DNA of 24,522 nt from a virus. Below the pieces are notes generated by a model. The model was not told the origin of the DNA and did no database searches. It was given only the letters and a program-made list of their open reading frames with translations. Within the stretch, counting starts at the first letter, position 1. Each line of letters begins with the position of its first letter. The stretch lies in the IMG/VR virus record IMGVR_UViG_3300010885_032301, positions 1 to 24,522 of that record. The stretch is one strand, 5' to 3'. Positions 1 to 6,636 of this stretch are shown here, one piece after another. The position numbers and the translations under genes are program-made.

Positions 1-68
1 ATACCCCCCGCAACCGATAGGTCTATTACTTGCTTTATCGTTTTAATTGCCTGTTCTTCCTTTGTCAT
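1..68 (-). CDS. Partial gene, N-terminus only (runs off left edge)
   Basis: An ATG at 68 opens a leftward frame that stays open to the window edge. It gives about 22 residues beginning MTKEEQAIKTIKQVIDL. The start lies 1 bp from the stop of the upstream fibre-like gene, which is the tight spacing expected inside the leftward virion operon. The visible part is an amphipathic helix rich in Lys, Glu and Ile. The function cannot be named from so short a fragment. Confidence 0.55.
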   Translation of the reverse strand, partial: MTKEEQAIKTIKQVIDLSVAGG

Positions 69-69
69 T

Positions 70-1107
70 TTAATAAAGATTTATTTTGTATTGTGTACCA
101 TTTAATGTAATTAATAAAGCTTTTGTTGCAATAACACCGGGTGTAGGATCTTCTAAACTTGCACCATTAAATTCCAAATTTGAAGTACTTGTTATAATAC
201 TATTTAGTGTATCATCTATTTGAATATAATTTCCAACTGAATTATAACTGCCAAATAAATAAGAACCAACATTAAAATCTAAACTTAAACCATTACTTGT
301 TGAAGCAGTATTAAAAGCTTGCATTGTACCATTACCTTGATTAATACCTAAATATAAATAACTTCCCGTAAATGCACCTATATTAGCAAAACCCGTTCCA
401 ATTGCCAAACCATTTGCACCATTTGAATCTGTTGTACTTATTAGTTGGTTAGCATCATCTATTATTAATTTGAATTGGTTATTTGCATTTACATAATCAC
501 CTAAAATAAATAGTTTTTGATTTGAATCTAAATTTAAACCATTTTGTATTTCAAAAATAAACCCATCTGTATCAATTAATGTATTATTCGTTAGCGTACC
601 CCCTAAACCTATATTTGTAGTTCCATTCAACCCATTTACACCAGTAGAGCTACCACCACCACCTGCATTTGCGGCTGTTACTAATGCACCTTCATCTTCA
701 AGTAGATAATACTTTTTGTTTTTAAACTCAAGGTATGAATTAACACCGCCGACAATTGGATTAGCAACTGGCCATATTGAAATACCTTGAACAGGAAAAC
801 TAAATGTTACTCCGCTTGGAATTTGTGGCTCTTGATTTATTTCTAAAACCGTTGTAGATATTTGTGTTGTTCCGCCTGAATTTGCTGATGATACTAATGC
901 GGTTATTGTTTCAGAAACCAAAAATGTTTGCTCTTGTAATTGATTGTTTGTATTTGGATAATAAACAATGGCTGAATTAACCGCTGGTATCAAATCAGTT
1001 TGAAATTCACGCATATACACATTGCTAGTTAGGAAAGCAATTTGTATTGAATTAGTTAATGGACTGCCATCAATTTGATAAACTGTTGCCTGTATTTGAT
1101 TTGCCAT
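70..1107 (-). CDS. Probable fibre / receptor-binding or head-fibre protein with a duplicated N-terminal module
   Basis: This 345-aa protein is rich in Asn, Gly, Thr and Ser with a beta-rich pattern and no Cys, as is usual for phage fibres and spikes. Residues about 1-76 and 82-150 are two diverged copies of one module. Each ends in a similar tail (LVSSANSGG and LVTAANAGG), and the second contains SGVTFSFPVQGI. The same module occurs alone as the 81-aa protein at 14878-15123, which has SGVVLAFPTQGI and ends SLITLANA. A Gly-rich hinge (about 149-158) leads to a C-terminal part with recurring IDD...I.(S/T)T patterns, consistent with a beta-helical or trimeric shaft, ending in GTQYKINLY. The gene overlaps the ATG of the left-edge gene's neighbourhood by tight spacing and shares one base with the connector gene upstream. 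A fibre role is inferred from composition and position; a head fibre and a tail fibre cannot be told apart. Confidence 0.6.
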   Translation of the reverse strand: MANQIQATVYQIDGSPLTNSIQIAFLTSNVYMREFQTDLIPAVNSAIVYYPNTNNQLQEQTFLVSETITALVSSANSGGTTQISTTVLEINQEPQIPSGVTFSFPVQGISIWPVANPIVGGVNSYLEFKNKKYYLLEDEGALVTAANAGGGGSSTGVNGLNGTTNIGLGGTLTNNTLIDTDGFIFEIQNGLNLDSNQKLFILGDYVNANNQFKLIIDDANQLISTTDSNGANGLAIGTGFANIGAFTGSYLYLGINQGNGTMQAFNTASTSNGLSLDFNVGSYLFGSYNSVGNYIQIDDTLNSIITSTSNLEFNGASLEDPTPGVIATKALLITLNGTQYKINLY

Positions 1108-1805
1108 TATTGACCTTGGTTTTTAATTGCCATTGAATATTGTTCAACTACGTTTAATTGTAAATTTACACCAATTATTGATAATGCGCGAACTATTATT
1201 TCAAGAATAGAAGCATCGTCCCAAACTTGATCTATGCTTCCTGTTGGTTGTGTTATTGGATTATAAGGCAATGGATTGTAAACCGGTATGCCAGTTCCAC
1301 TTAGATTGTATCCCCATTTCATATCTGGAGGATTCCCAACATAGCTTATTTCTGCGTTACCTATATCTTCTGGGAAGAAATGAAATCCAGTATCTTCTAG
1401 TATATAAATAGGATTGGTTTCTATTGGGTCTATTTGTGATTTATAAAAAGAATACAACGAATCTTGCTGTACACATCTTATTCTTTCATAGCCTTCCTCT
1501 GTAAACATTGCATCTGTTTGTAGATAGTCATCAGGGTAAGGACAAAACCCAAAAGCATCAACCGTCAAAGTATCCCAATATATTATTGGAGCTAATCTAG
1601 TTCTTACTATTGTGTTCTGTCCGAATTCAACCCTAGCGACCGCCCGACCGGGCGTATATTGCTGAAATGAACCAAGTAAATACGATACATAGCTTTTTTG
1701 AGCTTGATTTATAGTAAGGTTAAAATCATCTGGGCTAACATACCCCTGAGATAAATTTTTAGCTGTACTATAAAGTACTATTTCGTAAACTTCATTGATG
1801 TTCAT
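1107..1805 (-). CDS. Probable head-tail connector / tail tube-type adaptor
   Basis: This 232-aa protein follows the capsid gene and a 301-aa protein in the leftward operon. The N-terminal half is helical (INEVYEIVLYSTAKNL, then INQAQKSYVSYLLGSF). The middle has Pro/Tyr-rich loops (FCPYPDDYL, ISYVGNPPDMKWGYN). The C-terminus has DQVWDDASILEIIVRAL followed by a helix. The PPDMKWGY segment and the acidic 'WDD...I..' helix resemble connector or tail-tubular adaptor proteins of podoviruses, where such a protein closes the portal after packaging. This is recognition by style and position rather than by a diagnostic motif, so other neck proteins remain possible. It ends 1 bp into the fibre gene, implying translational coupling. 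Confidence 0.5.
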   Translation of the reverse strand: MNINEVYEIVLYSTAKNLSQGYVSPDDFNLTINQAQKSYVSYLLGSFQQYTPGRAVARVEFGQNTIVRTRLAPIIYWDTLTVDAFGFCPYPDDYLQTDAMFTEEGYERIRCVQQDSLYSFYKSQIDPIETNPIYILEDTGFHFFPEDIGNAEISYVGNPPDMKWGYNLSGTGIPVYNPLPYNPITQPTGSIDQVWDDASILEIIVRALSIIGVNLQLNVVEQYSMAIKNQGQ

Positions 1806-1806
1806 T

Positions 1807-2712
1807 TTATTTTATTGTTTCTTTTAATTGTTTTTGGAATGTTCTTCCCTCTTCGCTATTAGTTAGTGCTAGTTCGGTTAGATAATCCAATGGTTGTCTT
1901 TGTGATGGGATTACTCCTATCAACCCTCCACCACTAGACCAAAACGCTCTACCCGGTTGGCTTCCTACATCTATCTTAGCTGAAAGGATTCCCTTTTTAA
2001 CTAAATAATTAATTTCAACTTCTTTTGATTTATTGCTAATTAAATCTTTAAAGTTAAACGGATTCCTTTTTGCATACAACATTAGTTCTTTTCTCAAAGA
2101 ATCTATTGTTTTTAATTCGCCAAGTTCGTCCGCTACTGCAATCTTTAAAAAACTTATATACTTTCTCAAGCTCACTTCATCTAACTCTCTTGCAATAATT
2201 GCCATATCAATTTCAAGGCTTTCTTTTTCTAGAGCTTCTTTTGCTTGTTTAGTTGGATCGTATTCAAAAAACTCAAACTTGCTGCCGCTTTTACGATTAG
2301 GATTACCAATGTTGTGTCTGCAAATTCTAGCAAACTCTAAAGACGTTGTATCCCAATCCGGTATTCTTAAACACTTTGCACCTCTTGGAAAAGACAAGCT
2401 TTTTGCATTTTGTCTAACATAATCCTGATCTACATCTTTTTGGTCTTTAATCCAAATAGAATTTACTCCAGACAATAATCTTATTCTTTCTTCTTTACCT
2501 GTTTTAGGGTTTACAACATCATCAATATTAGGAATATAAACTCCGCCTTTTTTATTGGTATCTACCAATTTAAAAATGTGGTATTTTGTTTCCGTAGTTG
2601 GCGGATTATCAACTACCGCCATTCTTGTAACTTCTTCTAGGTTTGAAAAACCTAAATCTTGTACTTGTGATTCTCCTTGCATTGAAGTTTCTACATCTTT
2701 TAATTTTGCCAT
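1807..2712 (-). CDS. Unknown virion-region protein, 301 aa
   Basis: I do not recognise a family. The N-terminal half is polar with beta-like stretches, including YHIFKLVDTNKKGGVYIPN and RLLSGVNSIWIKDQKDV. Residues about 150-215 form charged helices (KQAKEALEKESLEIDMAII, YISFLKIAVADELGELKTI). The C-terminus contains KSGILSAK-like and FWSSGGGLIGVIPSQRQP segments and ends in a charged helix. It lies just after the capsid terminator and 1 bp before the connector gene. A role in the head, neck or head completion is therefore likely from context only. Its leader is a run of A with no Shine-Dalgarno sequence. Confidence 0.6.
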   Translation of the reverse strand: MAKLKDVETSMQGESQVQDLGFSNLEEVTRMAVVDNPPTTETKYHIFKLVDTNKKGGVYIPNIDDVVNPKTGKEERIRLLSGVNSIWIKDQKDVDQDYVRQNAKSLSFPRGAKCLRIPDWDTTSLEFARICRHNIGNPNRKSGSKFEFFEYDPTKQAKEALEKESLEIDMAIIARELDEVSLRKYISFLKIAVADELGELKTIDSLRKELMLYAKRNPFNFKDLISNKSKEVEINYLVKKGILSAKIDVGSQPGRAFWSSGGGLIGVIPSQRQPLDYLTELALTNSEEGRTFQKQLKETIK

Positions 2713-2777
2713 TTTTTTTATTTTTTTACTTTTAAGGCTTTAGCCCCCTACATACATAGGGTATATTTTTAAAATAA

Positions 2778-2800
2778 CCCCGAAGCTTTTTGCTCCGGGG
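2778..2800 (-). terminator. Intrinsic terminator after the major capsid gene (possibly two-way)
   Basis: The arms CCCCGAAGC (2778-2786) and GCTCCGGGG (2792-2800) form a 9-bp stem with one A-C mismatch around a TTTTT loop. T-rich runs flank it on both sides: TTATTTT in the leftward sense and TTATTTTTTT in the rightward sense. It lies 21 bp past the capsid stop. It would dampen leftward transcription beyond the capsid gene, so capsid mRNA could outnumber connector and fibre mRNA. Confidence 0.8.
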
Positions 2801-2820
2801 CTTTATTTTTTTACTAGTTA

Positions 2821-4254
2821 TTAGCTAGCTTGAACGATGATGAATTGATTTGCTGCACATACACGAGTACCGCGATATGTAATTGTCTCAATGTTATCAG
2901 TCATTGTTCCAGTAGTTGGGTTCATAGAACCACCACCCCACTGCCATACTCTGATTCCGTTACCAGTAGTTCCGCCTTTTGGAGGAGCTTGATACATAAC
3001 AGTAATGTTTTTGTATGCTTTAGTAACATCTTTCGCATCGCGAGTTTCGCCTTGAGGACAGATCATTCCAAAATTACGGAAGAAATCAGATACAGGAGTG
3101 ATACCAGTGGTCATCTCTGTATTGAATTGCTTGTACTTCTTAACTTTGAACATATAGCCATCAATTCTCAAAGATTGAACTCCGTAGTTGATTGCTGCTT
3201 CTTCTGATTTTTCGTTTTGACCCCAAACGTATGCACCTGCTGGATATTCTTTAAACAAACCATCAGAGAAGTTTTGTCTTTGATAAATATCTTGCAACCA
3301 CATGTTTTCGTTTGCGCAACCGTTTACGTCCATGATACGAGTGATTTCGTGCATTTTAGCAATATCCAAAGTACCCGGAGTGTAACCGATTGTTTCTCCA
3401 TCTTGAAGAACTTTAGGAATAATACCTTGAGATCCTACAGATGTAGTAACGCCTAATCCTGTGTTGTTTTGAATGTTACCACGCATTAACTTAAACTCTA
3501 CGTTATTGATAAAGCGTTGGTTAGATTTCACTAAACCTTTGTAAGTGAAATAGCTAGTTCCAGCTTGTGCGCCACCAGCCATATCCATTCCAGAAACACC
3601 TGAACTATAGAACACCTCAGTCATTTCAGCTAAATCTGTTGCTGACCAAGATTCTCTCATTTCAGTAATGTTGTTGTTATACACTTGATCCAAGTGAATA
3701 AGAGGATTGATGCTTGTTGAAGCTTCTCCGGCATCCATAGCACCACCTAACAAAAGAACATCAGTAGTCAATAAAGTGGTAGACCCTAATGAATTTAAAG
3801 CTTGTGTGCTAATTTTTGGACGAATTTGGAATGTAAACGCATTTGCTGTTGTACCTGTAATAGCGATAATTACACCTTCTACGTTAGTAGATGCTACTCT
3901 AAAGGTTTCGCCAACACGCAATGGAGATTGAGTACCACTACTAAAGTGATCCCCAGAAGCAAGAGTTACAGATACTGTTGCTCCAGCTACGTTAGCAGTA
4001 ACCGCTGTCGCTATTTGTACACCCACTTGTAATTTACCACGGTTTTCATACCAAGTATAATTACGATTTTTTACTTCTTCCATTCCACCATAGGTTGCTA
4101 ACCACCAAGTGAAATCTTCATTACCATATTTTTCTACATATTGCTTGTAGTATTGAGGGGTTAATAACTGTAAATCAGCTATTAACTGCCTGTTTGCGTT
4201 CGGAAGTGATACTGCTCCCGGCTGCAAAATATTTGAGGTAGGAATGCCTGCCAT
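2821..4254 (-). CDS. Major capsid protein
   Basis: This 477-aa protein sits directly after a scaffold-like gene and just before a strong terminator, which is the usual place for the most expressed virion gene. The N-terminus has LQLLTPQYYKQYVEKYG and WWLATYGGMEEVKNRNYTWY. A beta-rich insertion follows at about 78-165 (VTVTLASGDHFSSGTQSPLRVGE style), then a helix-and-strand body (MRESWSATDLAEMTEVFYSSG). It closes with a YRGTRVCAANQFIIVQ tail. The 'TWYENRGKL', 'HFSSGTQSPLRVGE' and 'FRNFGMICPQGE' stretches resemble crAss-like HK97-fold capsid proteins as I remember them; this is unverified. Base composition is less AT-biased than in its neighbours, with more GC-ending codons, which fits high expression. 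The leader contains the motif TAAAAATTAAA shared with four other genes. Confidence 0.85.
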   Translation of the reverse strand: MAGIPTSNILQPGAVSLPNANRQLIADLQLLTPQYYKQYVEKYGNEDFTWWLATYGGMEEVKNRNYTWYENRGKLQVGVQIATAVTANVAGATVSVTLASGDHFSSGTQSPLRVGETFRVASTNVEGVIIAITGTTANAFTFQIRPKISTQALNSLGSTTLLTTDVLLLGGAMDAGEASTSINPLIHLDQVYNNNITEMRESWSATDLAEMTEVFYSSGVSGMDMAGGAQAGTSYFTYKGLVKSNQRFINNVEFKLMRGNIQNNTGLGVTTSVGSQGIIPKVLQDGETIGYTPGTLDIAKMHEITRIMDVNGCANENMWLQDIYQRQNFSDGLFKEYPAGAYVWGQNEKSEEAAINYGVQSLRIDGYMFKVKKYKQFNTEMTTGITPVSDFFRNFGMICPQGETRDAKDVTKAYKNITVMYQAPPKGGTTGNGIRVWQWGGGSMNPTTGTMTDNIETITYRGTRVCAANQFIIVQAS

Positions 4255-4283
4255 TTTATTTAATTTTTAGTGTTTTAAAAAGA

Positions 4284-5432
4284 TTATTTAGCGAACATTA
4301 CGGCAGCCAATTTATCCATTTCAGTTTGTCTGTTATCTGGAGAAAATGTTCCGTAATTTGATGAACCATTAACATTAATATTGCTTTGATTTTTTAGGTG
4401 CATAGTCAATCTTCTGTTAGCTGCTTCATTAACATACTTCTGTGTGATTTTGCCTTCGTTTTGCAACAAAAACAAATCCTTTGTCATTTGCTGTATATTT
4501 ATGGTGTTATCATCATTCACCCATCTTTCGGCAAATAAAAGATTAGCATCCAAATTGTTTTCAGCAAAATAATTCAATTGTTGTGCAACGGCCTGTTTTT
4601 CTTCATAAGATGGTACATAAGCAACAGCAAAATCCGCTCCTTCATCTTTTACTGATGCGCTAAATCCGTCAAATGAATTTATAACATTATTTACTTCACT
4701 ACGATAATTATCCATATACCTCTGTTGATACGCCAATTCCTCTTGGGTCAAACCCGGTTGTGATGGATTAAGATCAGGTAATACTAAACTCGATTTTATT
4801 TTTTCTAATTCTGGTCTTGCTAGCTTTGCTTCAATAACTAGCCTTTTTTCTATTTCGTTTACTCTGTTTTCCCAAGTTCCTACTCTTTCATCGTATTCTG
4901 AATCAAGCTCGTCAAATTTCTGCTCCGGTTTTTGCGGTGTCTTAAATTGCTCGTTAAATAAAAAATCTATTTCGCTTTGATCCAAATCTTTGTTCTTCTG
5001 CTGCATACTCAATTTTACTATTTCTGAGGCAGTATTTGCATCTTTTATTTCAGAAGTTGAAAGCCTATCTATTTTTCTTTTTTGTTCTAAAAAATTAATA
5101 AGTTCTTCTTCTTTGTTTTCTCTAGCATAGTCATAAAATTTGCGACTATCTTCGTTTTCAAAGCCAAGTTCTTTTCTTTGTTTTAAATCGCTGATTTGGG
5201 TAGCAGCTTCGTCCCAACTTTCAAAGCCTAATTTCATTTTAAGATACTCATTAGCATCGTAAATTTCTTCATTAGAATCTTGCTGGGCCTGTTGATTCTG
5301 CTCAAATTGTTGTGTTGAACTGGTTTCATTTTCTACATTTACGGATGAATCCATCCAACTTTCTTCCGAGAAAGGATTGGCAAGATTACTCTCTTGCTCA
5401 ATTGTAGTTTGTTCTGTGTTTTGTTCTGACAT
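4284..5432 (-). CDS. Scaffold protein
   Basis: This 382-aa, very acidic protein (rich in Glu, Gln, Asp and Asn) lies immediately upstream of the capsid gene, the standard position for a phage scaffold. Residues 1-60 are disordered and Gln/Asn/Ser-rich. Residues about 60-260 are charged helices with coiled-coil character, such as YARENKEEELINFLEQKRK and WENRVNEIEKRLVIEAKL. The C-terminal 100 residues are helical and end in a small polar tail with DKLAAVMFAK, a plausible capsid-binding helix. It would direct assembly of the procapsid and then leave or be degraded. No protease domain is visible. The leader carries TAAAAATTAAA. Confidence 0.75.
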   Translation of the reverse strand: MSEQNTEQTTIEQESNLANPFSEESWMDSSVNVENETSSTQQFEQNQQAQQDSNEEIYDANEYLKMKLGFESWDEAATQISDLKQRKELGFENEDSRKFYDYARENKEEELINFLEQKRKIDRLSTSEIKDANTASEIVKLSMQQKNKDLDQSEIDFLFNEQFKTPQKPEQKFDELDSEYDERVGTWENRVNEIEKRLVIEAKLARPELEKIKSSLVLPDLNPSQPGLTQEELAYQQRYMDNYRSEVNNVINSFDGFSASVKDEGADFAVAYVPSYEEKQAVAQQLNYFAENNLDANLLFAERWVNDDNTINIQQMTKDLFLLQNEGKITQKYVNEAANRRLTMHLKNQSNINVNGSSNYGTFSPDNRQTEMDKLAAVMFAK

Positions 5433-5448
5433 ATATGTATTTTAATTT

Positions 5449-5826
5449 TTAACTTAGGGTAAGCATATATTGTGTTCTAGCAAAAATACCGCTTAAATCT
5501 TGTGCTTTGTTAGAAATGTCGCAATATTTTTTATCCTCTGCCCACATTTCTAATTCATAGGCAAAAGACATTCCTTCTTTTACCAAAGCGGTTACTGCTT
5601 CTTGGCTATATGTTGGGAACTCGTCAAGCTTTGCTTTGCCAATTCTTTTTCCATTTTGATAGCCCATAAGAACTTCAATAATATCGTCTTTAATTCCGTC
5701 TATTCCTTCATACAATTTTTGCAATGCTTTATGTTCTGCATAAGACCTAGTGTCAAGATGCAAGCTATGTGCAGCGTTTTGAAAAGAAAATAATTTTCCT
5801 TTTATTATTTCGGATGTTAGTGTCAT
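5449..5826 (-). CDS. Dps/ferritin-like four-helix protein in the capsid region
   Basis: This 125-aa, almost wholly helical protein carries His20, His32, Asp47 and Glu51. Their spacing (H-x11-H-x14-D-x3-E) is that of the Dps ferroxidase site (His51, His63, Asp78 and Glu82 in E. coli Dps). The fifth Dps ligand, four residues after the second His (Asp67), is Gln36 here. The surrounding pattern AAHSLHLDTRSYAEH...KDDIIEVLMGY matches the Dps helix-B style. The protein may be a virion-associated ferritin-fold protein of the DUF5856 type that I recall from Bacteroidetes phages; this is unverified. It lies between two small virion proteins and the scaffold, with 1 bp to the gene upstream. It might bind metal or DNA inside the head or protect DNA from oxidation, or it might have kept only the fold. 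Confidence 0.55.
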   Translation of the reverse strand: MTLTSEIIKGKLFSFQNAAHSLHLDTRSYAEHKALQKLYEGIDGIKDDIIEVLMGYQNGKRIGKAKLDEFPTYSQEAVTALVKEGMSFAYELEMWAEDKKYCDISNKAQDLSGIFARTQYMLTLS

Positions 5827-5827
5827 G

Positions 5828-6187
5828 TTAGCTGATTTTATGGAATTGAACTATTACTTTAGTTGCCGCCGCACTTGCTCCGCCAAATTTAACAAATTGC
5901 CCAACATTACCAACTCTAAACATTGCAGATGTTGCAGCGGTTACAGAAGTTACACTAGTCAATCCATTTAATGCGGTTGCCGATACGGTTAAAAAGTTTG
6001 TCGCGGTTAGCGAGTTTCCATCAAAGCTGCCGGTTACTGCGCCCGAATCGTTACTTGAGCTTATTCCAATCGTACCCGATGGTGTTATAAATTGCCAAAT
6101 GGTATAATCCCAATTAGATGTATCTGCAACATAACCATTGTCTCTATTAAATTCCAAGGTTACGTCTTGAGTTAAACTTAATGCCAT
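5828..6187 (-). CDS. Small beta-rich probable virion protein (capsid decoration or auxiliary), 119 aa
   Basis: The protein is rich in Ser, Thr, Ala, Gly and Val and contains no Cys. Beta-strand-like segments alternate throughout, for example SLTQDVTLEFNRDNGYV, YTIWQFITPSGTIGISS and FRVGNVGQFVKFGG, with a TSVTSVTAATSAM linker. This composition and the site between portal and scaffold suggest a head decoration or auxiliary capsid protein. I do not recognise the family. Its leader has the same 16-base stretch before ATGGC as the capsid gene, including TAAAAATTAAA, suggesting similarly strong translation. Confidence 0.6.
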   Translation of the reverse strand: MALSLTQDVTLEFNRDNGYVADTSNWDYTIWQFITPSGTIGISSSNDSGAVTGSFDGNSLTATNFLTVSATALNGLTSVTSVTAATSAMFRVGNVGQFVKFGGASAAATKVIVQFHKIS

Positions 6188-6205
6188 TTTATTTAATTTT
6201 TAATA

Positions 6206-6469
6206 TTAATAAGTTACTGTTACTGCTGCTGCCAATTGACCAACTGCTGTGCCATCAAATCTTGTTGCTGGACTAATTGGGTTTATTTGAAATGAATTTC
6301 CAAATGTATCTATTGATGCTATTGTTCCGGTTTTTGAAGAGCCAGATGCTGTGCAAACTGTTCCTAAAACCATAGTTGCTAAATTTGCAGAATCTGCTGC
6401 ATTTAGCGTTACTCTTACACCTTGTCCTCTTAGGGCTGGTGCTGCTACTTGATTTGTTACTGTTGGCAT
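6206..6469 (-). CDS. Small Ala/Thr/Val-rich probable virion protein, 87 aa
   Basis: This short, beta-prone protein starts MPTVTNQVAAPALRGQGV and ends AAAVTVTY. It has one Cys and a low charge. It sits 1 bp downstream of a 51-aa gene and 18 bp upstream of the 119-aa virion-type gene. Position and composition suggest a minor capsid or decoration protein, but no family is recognised. Confidence 0.55.
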   Translation of the reverse strand: MPTVTNQVAAPALRGQGVRVTLNAADSANLATMVLGTVCTASGSSKTGTIASIDTFGNSFQINPISPATRFDGTAVGQLAAAVTVTY

Positions 6470-6470
6470 T

Positions 6471-6626
6471 TTATTTTTTCTTTTTAAGTTTTGCTTGTAA
6501 TATTTTATTTGGTAATTTCATTCCTTTACTTTCTTTATTCCACTCTTTTACATTAACGCCTTCTTTCTCCAATTCTTGTTTGTTTGCATTAAAATATTTT
6601 CTTTGCGCTTCTGATTTGTATGGCAT
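6471..6626 (-). CDS. Small basic phage protein, 51 aa (MPYKSEAQ type)
   Basis: An ATG at 6626 opens a 51-codon frame beginning MPYKSEAQRKYFNANKQEL and ending in a Lys-rich tail (LQAKLKKKK). It fits exactly between the portal stop (10 bp away) and the next gene's ATG (1 bp away), which strongly supports it. Short proteins starting MPYKS.AQR.YF recur in many phage genomes as I recall, without a known function. The high positive charge suggests contact with nucleic acid or with the acidic tail of the portal. Confidence 0.75.
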   Translation of the reverse strand: MPYKSEAQRKYFNANKQELEKEGVNVKEWNKESKGMKLPNKILQAKLKKKK

Positions 6627-6636
6627 AGAATTACAT

